Of a DNA stretch of 64,000 nucleotides, positions 8,466 to 19,065 are shown piece after piece. The stretch comes from Streptomyces caelestis (GTDB lineage: Bacteria; Actinomycetota; Actinomycetes; Streptomycetales; Streptomycetaceae), in assembly GCF_014205255.1 (NCBI RefSeq), contig NZ_JACHNE010000001.1, positions 992,001 to 1,056,000 on the forward strand, read 5' to 3'. A program made the position numbers and the translations under genes. Positions within the stretch are counted from its first letter, which is position 1. Every line of letters begins with the position of its first letter. The notes beneath the pieces are model-generated. The model was not told the DNA's origin. It ran no database searches and saw only the letters and a program-made list of their open reading frames with translations.

Positions 8466-9497
8466 TCAGCCGCGCCGGGCGCGGGGGTCCAGGGCGTCCC
8501 GGACGCCGTCCCCGAGGAGGTTGAGCGCCAGGACCAGGAGGAAGAGCAGGACACCGGGTACGAAGAGGTACATCGGGTCCTGGAGGAAGAACTGGGAGGC
8601 GTCCGACAGCAGGGCTCCCCAGTCGGGGTTGGGCGGGATGACGCCGACGCCCAGGTACGACAGGGCCGCCTCGGTGGTGATGTTCTGCGGGACGGCAAGG
8701 GCGAAGGAGATCAGGATCGGCGCCCACAGGTTGGGCAGCAGCTGCCGGAAGAGAATGTGCCGCCGGCCGGCGCTCATCAGCCGCGCGGCGTCGACGAACT
8801 CCCGCTCGCGCAGGGACAGGACCTGTCCGCGCACCAGACGGGCGGTGTAGGCCCAGGCGAAGACGGCGATGTTGAGGACCAGGACGAACAGCCGGAGGTT
8901 CTCGTCGGTGCCGCCGTGGGTGTTGGTCTGCAGCGCGTTCTGGATCACGGGGGTGAGCGCGATGATGAACAGCAGCTGCGGGAACGCCAGCATCACGTCC
9001 ATGACCCGGGACAGCAGGGAGTCGACCCAGCCGCCGAAGTAGCCGGCCGCGAGCCCTGCTACGACACCGACGACGGTGGACAGCACGGCCGAGGCGAAAC
9101 CCACGTAGAGGGAGGTGCGCAGGCCGTAGACGATGCGGGCGAACAGGTCGTAGCCGGTGCCCGGTTCGACGCCGAGGAGGTGCTGGGCGCTGATGCCGCC
9201 CAGCGATCCGTAGGGGAAGTTGCCCGTGTCGGGGTTGATCGCCTTGTTGTCGGGGGTGATCGGTCCCCAACTGGTCAGCGCGGTGAGGACCGGCGCGAGC
9301 AGCGCGATCACGATGAACAGGAGGGTGGCCGCCAGAGCGGCCGTGGTGACCTTGTCCCGCCTGATCCGCTTCCAGGCCATGCGGGCCGGTGAGCGGCCGG
9401 CGACGACCGTGCCGCCGGTTCTGGGGTCCTGCGTCGACGGCTCGGCCAGCAGCGCGGTGCCGCCGCCGGCGTCGGCCGGCTGGTGTTGCGTGGTCAT
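8466..9497 (-). CDS. Oligopeptide ABC transporter permease (DppC/OppC type)
   Basis: The 343-residue permease has the C-type layout. It has a cytoplasmic N-terminus of about 50 residues, a first helix (TALAATLLFIVIALLAPVLTAL), the loop motif HLLGVEPGTGYDLFARIVYG, an EAA-like segment (EREFVDAARLMSAGRRHILFR is within it) and a C-terminus ending DALDPRARRG. The ATG at 9497 is chosen because it gives the normal short leader. The longer open frame upstream has no family-like sequence. As the first gene of the operon it should lie next to the main promoter in the upstream 300-bp gap. Confidence 0.9.
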   Translation of the reverse strand: MTTQHQPADAGGGTALLAEPSTQDPRTGGTVVAGRSPARMAWKRIRRDKVTTAALAATLLFIVIALLAPVLTALTSWGPITPDNKAINPDTGNFPYGSLGGISAQHLLGVEPGTGYDLFARIVYGLRTSLYVGFASAVLSTVVGVVAGLAAGYFGGWVDSLLSRVMDVMLAFPQLLFIIALTPVIQNALQTNTHGGTDENLRLFVLVLNIAVFAWAYTARLVRGQVLSLREREFVDAARLMSAGRRHILFRQLLPNLWAPILISFALAVPQNITTEAALSYLGVGVIPPNPDWGALLSDASQFFLQDPMYLFVPGVLLFLLVLALNLLGDGVRDALDPRARRG

Positions 9498-9803
9498 CGT
9501 ACGGACATCCCGGATCTGCCCCTGAGGCAAGGAAATTGAGTGGCGGCTGCAATCACCGCCGTGAGACTCTGCGGACTTTCGCAATGCCGTGCGAGTCCGG
9601 TCAAGCCGAGCAGGGGCCAGAAAAGGGATTGTTTGCGGTCATGGAAAAGTGTTGACAAGAGTGGGGAATGTGATTACCCGCCGCGTGGAGGATTGCGGGG
9701 GATTCCTTGGGCAGCGATTGGCACTACGTCCGTGGACGTTTCCTTTTGCTTTTCCCTCGGAATCGCCCGCGCCGGGTAAAGGGCACGCACGGACAGCTCG
9801 GCG
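9498..9803. other. Intergenic region upstream of the peptide ABC operon
   Basis: This 306-bp gap is visibly richer in A+T than its surroundings. It should hold the promoter of the five-gene operon on the minus strand and the 3' end of the NUDIX gene's transcript. A plus-strand TTGACA at 9652-9657 has no well-placed -10 and no plus-strand gene to serve. No convincing palindrome, small gene or riboswitch fold was found by eye. Confidence 0.4.
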
Positions 9804-10847
9804 TCAGCCGACCGGCACCCCGGCTTCCAGGTAGAAGGCCGCTCCGCGTTCGCGTGCCCTCAGGGCCCAGCGCAGTCGCTCGTAGCGCACCGGTGGCAGC
9901 AGGTCGGCGGCCTCCTCCTCGGTGACGAACCGCCAGTCGCGCAGCTCCGGCCCGGGCAGCAGCATCCGTCCGGCCTCCGTGGAGTCGAGGCTGCCGCCGT
10001 CGAAGAGGAGCCGCAGTCCGCCGAACCCGGGGGGCGAGGGGCGCTCCCAGTCGACGACGAGCAGGCCCGGCACCTCGTCGAGGTGGATGCCGGTCTCCTC
10101 GGCCACCTCCCGCACACCGGCGCGTGCGGGGGCCTCACCGGGTTCGACGACCCCGCCGGGGAACTCCCACCCGGCCTTGTAGGTGGGGTCGACGAGCAGC
10201 ACCCGGTCCTGCTCGTCGAAGAGGAGCACACCGGCGGCCAGTGTCTCGGCGGTGGGCTCGGGGGTCTGCACGATGTCGCAGACGGGCGCGGAGCCGCTGG
10301 TGACGGCCTCGGCGATCCGGGCCGCGGTCTCGTAGGGCGTGAGGTCGCTGGTGTCGACCGGGTGGGCGTCGGCGGTGAGCCAGGAGGCGAGTGCGGCCCG
10401 GTACGGCTCGATGTGGTCGAAGGACCACTGGCGTATTCGCATCTCGCCGTCGGGCAGGTCCCGCGGAACCTCGCGGCCCGCTATCCGCTCCCGCAGTATC
10501 GTTTCGGCCGGAGCGAGCAGGATGTGGCTGACCGGAATCCTGCGGGCGGCCAGGCCGCCGAAGATCTCGTCGCGGTACTCCTGGCGCAGCAGGGTCATGG
10601 GGACCACCAGGGTGCCGCCGAGCTCGGCGAGCATCGCGGCGGCCGTGTCGATCACGAGCCGGCGCCAGATCGGCAGGTCCTGGAAGTCGCCGACCTCGGC
10701 GAGGTGTTTGGCCGGCAGCAGATACCGGAGCGCTCCGCCGATGACCTCCGGGTCGAAGAGCGTGCTGTTCGGGATCAGTTCGATCAGTTCCTGTGCGGTG
10801 GTGGTCTTCCCCGCACCGAACGCGCCGTTGATCCAGACGACGGTCAC
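9804..10847 (-). CDS. P-loop kinase / NUDIX hydrolase fusion protein
   Basis: The 347-residue protein joins two enzymes. Residues 1 to about 185 form a small P-loop kinase of the AAA_33/shikimate-kinase-like type, with Walker A NGAFGAGKTTT near residue 7 and a lid-like ILRERIAGR. From about residue 200 a NUDIX domain follows with a complete Nudix box (GVVEPGE, seven residues, REVAEETGI). The kinase half may phosphorylate a nucleoside, sugar or antibiotic, and the NUDIX half would hydrolyse a nucleoside diphosphate-linked compound. Substrates are unknown. GTG start with GGGGGACCT in front. It is a single-gene unit. Confidence 0.85.
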   Translation of the reverse strand: MTVVWINGAFGAGKTTTAQELIELIPNSTLFDPEVIGGALRYLLPAKHLAEVGDFQDLPIWRRLVIDTAAAMLAELGGTLVVPMTLLRQEYRDEIFGGLAARRIPVSHILLAPAETILRERIAGREVPRDLPDGEMRIRQWSFDHIEPYRAALASWLTADAHPVDTSDLTPYETAARIAEAVTSGSAPVCDIVQTPEPTAETLAAGVLLFDEQDRVLLVDPTYKAGWEFPGGVVEPGEAPARAGVREVAEETGIHLDEVPGLLVVDWERPSPPGFGGLRLLFDGGSLDSTEAGRMLLPGPELRDWRFVTEEEAADLLPPVRYERLRWALRARERGAAFYLEAGVPVG

Positions 10848-10930
10848 AGGTCCCCCTCTTCTGTTGGCCCCCTGAGGCTTGCCCGCTCCACCCTGCCACG
10901 GAAACCAGCCGCAGTTGAGGGCGCATGACG

Positions 10931-10970
10931 ACGGCGCCGACGCTCCCTCGGTCGGGAGCGCCGGCGCCGT
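10931..10970 (-). terminator. Strong hairpin terminator after the small secreted-protein gene
   Basis: A stem of 17 positions with one mismatch (ACGGCGCCG.CGCTCCC pairing with GGGAGCG.CGGCGCCGT) and a 6-nt loop lies about 20 nt past the stop at 10992 on the minus strand. It could also protect the upstream end of the NUDIX gene from read-through. Confidence 0.65.
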
Positions 10971-10991
10971 GGGCCGGGGACGGGCGGACCG

Positions 10992-11192
10992 TCAGCCCTT
11001 CTCCTTCTCCTGGGCGCCGTCCTCCCTGTCCAGGGACAGGCTGTCCTTGGCGACGGTCTCGGGAAGGGTGCGGAGGGTCTCGTCCACGTTAGGGGTGCCG
11101 AGGCCCTCCCCGAGGGCGTGCGACGGGGTGACCGCCGCGACGACGAAGCCGGTGGCGAGGGAGGCGATGGCGAGCATGCTGCGCTTCTTCAT
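10992..11192 (-). CDS. Small secreted protein, unknown function
   Basis: The 66-residue product starts MKKRSMLAIASLATGFVVAA and has a typical Sec signal with a probable cleavage after PSHA (residue 26). That leaves a mature peptide of about 40 residues that is polar and charged at its end (LDREDGAQEKEKG). It has no cysteines and none of the chaplin or rodlin patterns, so a surface structural role is not supported. No family is recognised. The start was chosen where the signal peptide begins; the ribosome site is weak. A strong hairpin follows. Confidence 0.55.
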   Translation of the reverse strand: MKKRSMLAIASLATGFVVAAVTPSHALGEGLGTPNVDETLRTLPETVAKDSLSLDREDGAQEKEKG

Positions 11193-11259
11193 GCCCGGCT
11201 CAACTGCCGGACCCACCGCGGGGTCACGCACCCGGACCCGACCGGGCGAAGCAGGTGCT

Positions 11260-11496
11260 TCACGCCGGATCGCCGTCCGGATCGGCGCCCCAGGCGCCGG
11301 GGCCGCCGCCGCGCCACTCGATCAGCCCGGACGCCGCCACGTAGGCCTCGTCCGCGTCCTCGATCCCCGCCCGCCGCAGGAACTCGGCGATGTCCAGCAG
11401 CCCGTACGCGATTCCGAGGAACTGGTCGTCCACGCGTACTCGCCGGCCACCGTCCGCGGCGGGCGGGTAGACCACGACGGGTTTCACGGACGCCAT
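11260..11496 (-). CDS. Hypothetical protein, 78 residues
   Basis: The product starts MASVKPVVVYPPAADGGRRV and contains a mixed hydrophobic/charged core (DDQFLGIAYGLLDIAEFLRRAG), then a glycine- and aspartate-rich end. It has no signal peptide or membrane helix. Small proteins of this composition are common in streptomycetes but no function is known to me. It lies between two other short minus-strand genes. Coding is supported by the GC-rich third positions and ordered amino-acid composition; the family is not identified. Confidence 0.5.
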   Translation of the reverse strand: MASVKPVVVYPPAADGGRRVRVDDQFLGIAYGLLDIAEFLRRAGIEDADEAYVAASGLIEWRGGGPGAWGADPDGDPA

Positions 11497-11546
11497 GGCA
11501 CCAGGGTGCGCGGAAGCGGCGCCGGACGCTCGCCGGAGTAGGCCGT

Positions 11547-11822
11547 TCAGCTCGCCTTCTGCGTCTGCCGGAATTCGTGGACGTCGGCGGTGAGAGTGCC
11601 GTCGTGCTGCTCGTAGTGGGACAGGGCGAGACCCAGACCGAAGAAGGTGGGTGCCCATTCGCCGATGAAGATTCCCCAGCGGTCGGCACGGGCGAGGCCG
11701 GTGCCGGCTTCCATCCTCAGGGAGCCCATCCAGGCGACGACGCTGAGGCCGACGGACGCCATGGCGGCCATGTAGGCGTGTTCGCTGCGGACGCCCATCG
11801 CGTGCATCTTCTTGACGATCAT
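11547..11822 (-). CDS. Small membrane protein, unknown function
   Basis: The 91-residue protein has a short charged N-terminus (MIVKKMHAMGVRSEHAYMAA) and two hydrophobic segments (AAMASVGLSVVAWM and WGIFIGEWAPTFFGLGLALS). It ends in a hydrophilic tail (HYEQHDGTLTADVHEFRQ). The pattern suggests two membrane helices. GGAG 6 nt before the ATG supports the start at 11822. A start at Met6 is possible. No family is recognised. The UvrA-like gene and its terminator lie upstream, so it should have its own promoter near 11850-11910. Confidence 0.6.
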   Translation of the reverse strand: MIVKKMHAMGVRSEHAYMAAMASVGLSVVAWMGSLRMEAGTGLARADRWGIFIGEWAPTFFGLGLALSHYEQHDGTLTADVHEFRQTQKAS

Positions 11823-11920
11823 CAGCGGCTCCGTTCTGTGGGGGGTGTTCAGGAGACGGAGTGCCCTCGAATCGTGTCGTTATTCGACCGTTTTGCGGCT
11901 TATCTACAGATTCATCGGTT

Positions 11921-11950
11921 CCCGGGAACGGCCTCACGGCCGTTCCCGGG
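11921..11950 (-). terminator. Perfect 13-bp hairpin after the UvrA-like gene
   Basis: CCCGGGAACGGCC and GGCCGTTCCCGGG pair perfectly around a TCAC loop, 8 nt past the UvrA-like stop on the minus strand. It separates that gene from the small membrane-protein gene. Confidence 0.75.
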
Positions 11951-11958
11951 GACCCGCG

Positions 11959-14352
<2,394 letters not shown>

Positions 14353-14470
14353 CGGTCTCCATCTGTCGGGCGGGGCTGCCGCGGTCGGGCGATCTGGTGC
14401 CCCGCGCCCGCCCGGAGGTGCGGCGCGGGGGTGTTGCGTACGGATCCGTGGGCAGGCTGCTACCGCGCCG

Positions 14471-14884
14471 TCACGGCTTGAGCTGCTGGATGCGGACCAT
14501 GTTGCCCGCGGGGTCGCGGAAGGCGCAGTCGCGAACGCCGTAGGGCTGGTCCATGGGCTCCTGGACCACCTCCGCGTCGCCCGCCTGCACCCGCTCGAAG
14601 ACGGCGTCGACGTCGCGGGTGGCCAGGACGATGCTGGCGTAGGTGCCCTTGGCCATCATCTCGGCGATGGTCTTGCGCTCGTCCTCGGTGATGCCGGGGT
14701 CCGCGGCCGGCGGATGCAGCACGATGTTCGTGCCGGGCTGGCCGGCCGGGCCGACCGTGATCCAGCGCATCCCCTCGTACCCGACGTCGCCCCGGACTTC
14801 GAAGCCGAGGGTGTCGCGGTAGAACGCCAGGGCGGCGTCCGGGTCGTCGTGCGGAAGGAAGCTGGCGTGAATGGTGAGGTCCAT
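14471..14884 (-). CDS. VOC/glyoxalase-fold protein
   Basis: The 137-residue protein (MDLTIHASFLPHDDP, AFYRDTLGFEVR, then the RDVDAVFERVQAGDAEV half and DPAGNMVRIQQ end) is a single-gene vicinal-oxygen-chelate protein made of two beta-alpha-beta-beta-beta halves. Functions in this superfamily include dioxygenation, glyoxal handling and antibiotic binding, so the substrate is open. It starts 10 nt after the AraC gene stop on the same strand with no clear ribosome site, so coupled translation is likely. In-frame ATGs at 14893 and 14890 are alternatives. Confidence 0.8.
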   Translation of the reverse strand: MDLTIHASFLPHDDPDAALAFYRDTLGFEVRGDVGYEGMRWITVGPAGQPGTNIVLHPPAADPGITEDERKTIAEMMAKGTYASIVLATRDVDAVFERVQAGDAEVVQEPMDQPYGVRDCAFRDPAGNMVRIQQLKP

Positions 14885-14894
14885 GGCCATCACG

Positions 14895-15338
<444 letters not shown>

Positions 15339-15407
15339 AGGCGCGATCGTGTCACATCGCACGGACATTCGGGCGCTTTTCGAGGGAGAGCCCGGCACCC
15401 CGGACCA

Positions 15408-15442
15408 GTGCCCGTCAGGTGTACCGGTGCCCGTCAGGTGTA
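15408..15442. repeat. Two-copy 19-bp tandem duplication
   Basis: GTGCCCGTCAGGTGTA occurs at 15408-15423 and again at 15427-15442, separated by CCG. The second copy covers the stop codon of the minus-strand membrane-protein gene, so the duplication probably arose by slippage at that gene's end. Confidence 0.8.
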
Positions 15443-15901
15443 GTACGTGTCGAACGTTCCGATCCACCACGCGGCGGGCGGCAGGAGGCACACCTGCACG
15501 CCGGCCGTGATCCAGCACCGGCCGAGGACCGCGATCCCGCAGGTCCACCACGCCGTGGTGCGCAGCGCGCTCACCACGGCGGCCTGATAGCCCCGCCCGG
15601 TGAGGTCCATCATGCCGGGGTAGCCCATCCAGTCCTCGGTGAAGACGCCGTCCGCCCCGAACACGATGGCCGTCGACACGAGCCACAGGTCGGCCAGCAG
15701 GGCCGTCACGGCGAGGGTCACATCGAAGCGCAGGAACGTGGGCGTCGGCACCAGCAGCCGCGCCAGGGGGTGTCCGTGGCGCCGCGTCCAGTCCTCCGAC
15801 CGGATGCGGACGAGCGTGACGACGGCGTACACCAGCGCGCCGGCCGCCGCCGCCCATCCGCCCATGAAGGCGAGCCCGAAGAACAACATCCCGACACCCA
15901 C
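15434..15901 (-). CDS. Integral membrane protein, unknown function
   Basis: The 155-residue protein has about four hydrophobic segments: MLFFGLAFMGGWAAAAGALVYAV, FDVTLAVTALLADLWLVSTAIVF, the stretch around YQAAVVSALRTTAWW, and ITAGVQVCLLPPAAWW. A basic cytoplasmic loop (RSEDWTRRHGHPLARL) lies between the first two. No family is recognised. The GTG at 15901 is the only reasonable start. Its 3' end lies in a small tandem duplication, which may have altered the last residues. Confidence 0.6.
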   Translation of the reverse strand: MGVGMLFFGLAFMGGWAAAAGALVYAVVTLVRIRSEDWTRRHGHPLARLLVPTPTFLRFDVTLAVTALLADLWLVSTAIVFGADGVFTEDWMGYPGMMDLTGRGYQAAVVSALRTTAWWTCGIAVLGRCWITAGVQVCLLPPAAWWIGTFDTYYT

Positions 15902-16045
15902 GCCGGACCAGATGGCGCCGGCGTCGGAGTGGTTCCCTCCGCATCAGGAGAGCGCCGGGCTCAGGAACGCGCAGGCCGGGAACGCGCCGCGCTCAGGAAC
16001 GGGCCGCGCGCCGGAGATGTCCCGCCTGAACGTTCCTGCTCCGTC

Positions 16046-16999
16046 TCACACTCCCGCCGCGGCCGTGTCCGTCCGCCTCTCCAGTGCTGCCGCCGCCGCG
16101 CCCACCAGCCCGGCGTCGGTGCCCATCTGGGCCGGGGCCACGGTCAGGTGCCGGACGAAGGACAGCGTCGCGTAGCCGCTCAGGGCCTTGCGCAGGGGGG
16201 CGAACAGGATGTCGCCCGCCTTGCCCACTCCCCCGCCGATCACGGCGATGTCGATCTCCACCAGGGTCGCGGTCGCGGCGATCCCGGCGGCCAGGGCCTG
16301 GGCGGCCCGCTCGAAGGAGGCGACGGCGACCGGGTCGCCGGCCCGGGCGGCGGCGGCCACCGCGGCGGCGGACGTGTCGCCGTCGGGACCGGGCCGCCAG
16401 CCGTTCTCCAGGGCGCGCCGGGCGATGTTGGGGCCGCTGGCGATGCGCTCCACGCAGCCGTGCGAGCCGCACGGGCACAGATCGCCGTCGAGGTCCACGC
16501 TGATGTGGCCAATGTGGCCCGCGTTGCCCGTGGGGCCGGGGTGCAGCCGGCCGCCGAGCACCAGTCCGCCGCCGACGCCCGTGGAGACGACCATGCACAG
16601 CGCGTTGTCGTGGCCGCGGGCGGCGCCCTGCCAGTGTTCGGCCGCCGTGATCGCCACCCCGTCGCCGATCAGTTCGACGGGGAGGCCCCCGGCCGCGGCC
16701 CGGACGCGCCCGACGAGCGGGTAGTCGCGCCAGCCGGGCACGTTCACCGGACTGACCGTGCCCGCCGGCCTGTCCACCGGACCGGCACTGCCGATCCCGA
16801 CGGCCGTGGCCCGCTCCCAGAGCGGCGACCCGGTGAGTTCGCCGAGCACCTCCTCCACGGCCCGCATCACGGTGTCGCCGTCCTCCCGGGCGGGCGTCGG
16901 CCGCTGGGCGCGGACCAGGATCCGTCCCTGACCGTCCACCAGAGCGCCGGCGATCTTGGTACCGCCGATGTCGAGCGCGGCCACGAGGTCGGTGTGCAT
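16046..16999 (-). CDS. ROK-family sugar kinase (glucokinase-like)
   Basis: The 317-residue kinase starts with the ATP-phosphate motif LDIGGTKIAGALVDG (from residue 9). It carries the sugar-binding GNAGHIGHISVD segment and the ROK zinc signature CPCGSHGCVERIASG. Length and order match single-domain glucokinase/fructokinase/N-acylmannosamine kinase members. It lacks an N-terminal helix-turn-helix, so it is an enzyme and not a ROK repressor. It is divergent from a LacI-family regulator with a palindrome in the shared promoter, which suggests sugar-responsive control. Confidence 0.9.
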   Translation of the reverse strand: MHTDLVAALDIGGTKIAGALVDGQGRILVRAQRPTPAREDGDTVMRAVEEVLGELTGSPLWERATAVGIGSAGPVDRPAGTVSPVNVPGWRDYPLVGRVRAAAGGLPVELIGDGVAITAAEHWQGAARGHDNALCMVVSTGVGGGLVLGGRLHPGPTGNAGHIGHISVDLDGDLCPCGSHGCVERIASGPNIARRALENGWRPGPDGDTSAAAVAAAARAGDPVAVASFERAAQALAAGIAATATLVEIDIAVIGGGVGKAGDILFAPLRKALSGYATLSFVRHLTVAPAQMGTDAGLVGAAAAALERRTDTAAAGV

Positions 17000-17092
17000 C
17001 AGTGTCGGAACTCCCCGTCAACGGTGAAAGGACTGGCCGGCCAGCAGCGGAGCACGGTCCGGAGATTGCGGTGGACAGTCTCCCCCGAGCCT

Positions 17093-17104
17093 GACAACGT
17101 TGTC
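17093..17104. promoter_or_regulatory. LacI-type operator between the ROK kinase and its regulator
   Basis: The perfect 12-bp palindrome GACAACGTTGTC has a central CG, as expected for LacI-family sites. It lies in the 187-bp divergent promoter region. Just to its right TATGCT (17112-17117), with CTGACA 15 nt before it, could form the regulator's own promoter, so binding would block it. Confidence 0.65.
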
Positions 17105-17186
17105 CAGGCTCTATGCTCGACGCCACATCCTCATACAAATCCAGGACCGCCGCACCCCCGTGGACGACAGGACAGGACACCGCACC

Positions 17187-18224
17187 GTGCCCCAGACCAA
17201 CCTCCGATCCGCCACGCGCTACGGCACCCGGCCGACCATGAAGGACGTCGCGGCACGGGCCGGGGTCGGGCTCAAGACGGTCTCCCGCGTCGTGAACGGG
17301 GAGCCGGGCGTGACCCCGGAGACGGAGCGGCGTGTCCAGGAGGCGATCGACGCGCTCGGTTTCCGCCGCAACGACAGCGCGCGGGTGCTGCGCAAGGGCC
17401 GCACGGCGAGCATCGGTCTGGTCCTGGAGGACCTCGCGGACCCGTTCTACGGGCCGTTGAGCCGGTCGGTCGAGGAGGTGGCGCGCGCGCACGGCGCCCT
17501 GCTGATCAACGGCTCCAGCGCGGAGGACCCGGACCGCGAGCAGGAACTGGTGCTGGCCCTGTGCGCGCGGCGGGTGGACGGGCTGGTGGTGATCCCGGCC
17601 GGTGACGACCACCGGTATCTGGAGCCGGAGCTCAGGGCGGGTGTCGCCACGGTGTTCGTGGACCGGCCGGCCGGGCACATCGACGCCGACGTGGTCCTGT
17701 CGGACAACTTCGGCGGTGCCCGGGACGGCGTCGCCCACCTCATCGCGCACGGACACCGCCGGATCGGCTTCATCGGCGACATGCCCCGCATCCACACCGC
17801 CGCGGAGCGGCTGCGCGGTTACCGGGCCGCGATGGAGGACGCCGGCATACCGGTGGCGGGCTCCTGGATGTCCCTCGGCGTCACCGACCCCGAGCGGGTG
17901 CGCCGGGCGGCCGAGGAGATGCTGTCCGGCCGGGACCCGGTCACCGCGATCTTCGCGGCCAACAACCGGGTGACGGTCACCGTGATCCGCGTGCTCGCCG
18001 AGCAGGCACGCCGGGTCGCCCTGGTCGGCTTCGACGACATCGAGCTCGCCGACCTGCTCCAGCCGGGCGTCACCGTCGTCGCCCAGGACGCGGCGGCCAT
18101 CGGCCGTACCGCCGCGGAACGCCTCTTCCGGCAGCTGGACGGCACCCTCGTCACCCCCGAACGCATCGAGCTGCCGACCCGGCTGATCACCCGCGGCTCG
18201 GGCGAGCTGCCCCCGGCGGATTGA
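17187..18224 (+). CDS. LacI-family transcriptional regulator
   Basis: The 345-residue repressor has the N-terminal HTH and hinge (MKDVAARAGVGLKTVSRVVN then GEPGVTPETERRVQEA). The periplasmic-binding-protein-like effector domain starts at TASIGLVLEDLADPFYG, with VDGLVVIPAG and GFIGDMPRI further on. GTG at 17187 is used because it gives the normal short leader before the HTH and follows a GGAC-rich stretch. GTG at 17160 is an alternative. It likely binds the palindrome at 17093-17104 and controls itself and the ROK kinase, with a sugar as effector (inference). Confidence 0.88.
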   Translation: MPQTNLRSATRYGTRPTMKDVAARAGVGLKTVSRVVNGEPGVTPETERRVQEAIDALGFRRNDSARVLRKGRTASIGLVLEDLADPFYGPLSRSVEEVARAHGALLINGSSAEDPDREQELVLALCARRVDGLVVIPAGDDHRYLEPELRAGVATVFVDRPAGHIDADVVLSDNFGGARDGVAHLIAHGHRRIGFIGDMPRIHTAAERLRGYRAAMEDAGIPVAGSWMSLGVTDPERVRRAAEEMLSGRDPVTAIFAANNRVTVTVIRVLAEQARRVALVGFDDIELADLLQPGVTVVAQDAAAIGRTAAERLFRQLDGTLVTPERIELPTRLITRGSGELPPAD

Positions 18225-18231
18225 GCGGCCC

Positions 18232-19065
18232 ATGGAACACACGGAACATAGGGAGCACCTCGCCGATCGCACCCTGCGAGCACTCGGCCTGGCCGAGGCC
18301 CCGCGCGAGCACCCCCTGCTCTACCCGGGCGCGTGGCCCGCCGACTCCGGGCTCCTCGACGGGGACCGCTTCCTGCCGCTGGACCGGCTGGTGTACGAGG
18401 ACCGCACACCGGTTCTCGCCATCGGCTCAAACGCCTGCCCAGGGCAACTGCGGCACAAGATGGAGGAGTTCGGGATCATGTCGCCGATCCCGATGGTGAA
18501 GGCCCGGGTGACGGGCGTCGACGCCGGTGTGTCGGCGCATGTGAGCCGTATGGGGTACGTGTCGGCCTCGCCGGTCAGCGCGCCCGACACCGTGCGGGAG
18601 TTGTTCGTCATCTGGCTCGACGCCGAGCAGCTCGCGGTGATCGACGCGAGCGAGGGCGTGCCGGTGCCGGCCGGCAACTACGACCGTGCCTGGCTGCCCT
18701 CGCCCGACGTGCGCGTCGACCTCGCGGACGGCACCCGCCTGCCGGGTGCGTACGCGTACGTCAACCGGCACGGCGTCCTGCACGACGGCACCGGCGTGCC
18801 GCGCACCCACCCGGGCCAGCGGGTGCTGCTCACCGAGCTGCTCGTCGGCCTGCCGCGCTTGCGGGAGCTGTTCGGCGTCGTGCCCGAGGAGTTCTCCGCG
18901 CGGGCCCGCTCCGACCGGCGGTCGTGCGAGCGGGGCACGCGGCTGTTCGTCGAGGAGAAGCTGGTGACGGCGTCGGGGCTGGAGCGGTACGCGGCGGTGT
19001 CGCTGCGCGCTCAGCAGACCGGGAGCCCGGGGACGGGCGCGTCGTTGTCGCCGCCCTTGATGTAG
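18232..19065 (+). CDS. Hypothetical protein, possible gamma-glutamylcyclotransferase-like fold
   Basis: The 277-residue protein has no signal or membrane segment. The motif PVLAIGSNACPGQL near residue 65 resembles the YGSN-type glycine turn of gamma-glutamylcyclotransferase-fold proteins. The similarity is slight and the catalytic Glu cannot be placed, so no enzyme activity is claimed. The gene starts 7 nt after the LacI gene stop with no ribosome site, which suggests coupling. Its last 55 bp overlap, antisense, the end of the Ser/Thr kinase gene, so the extreme C-terminus (QTGSPGTGASLSPPLM) is probably poorly conserved. Confidence 0.65.
   Translation: MEHTEHREHLADRTLRALGLAEAPREHPLLYPGAWPADSGLLDGDRFLPLDRLVYEDRTPVLAIGSNACPGQLRHKMEEFGIMSPIPMVKARVTGVDAGVSAHVSRMGYVSASPVSAPDTVRELFVIWLDAEQLAVIDASEGVPVPAGNYDRAWLPSPDVRVDLADGTRLPGAYAYVNRHGVLHDGTGVPRTHPGQRVLLTELLVGLPRLRELFGVVPEEFSARARSDRRSCERGTRLFVEEKLVTASGLERYAAVSLRAQQTGSPGTGASLSPPLM

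Noticed and set aside
9652..9676. Plus-strand TTGACA followed by TGATTA
   Set aside because: Spacing is only 13 nt and no plus-strand gene follows, so it is not accepted as a promoter.
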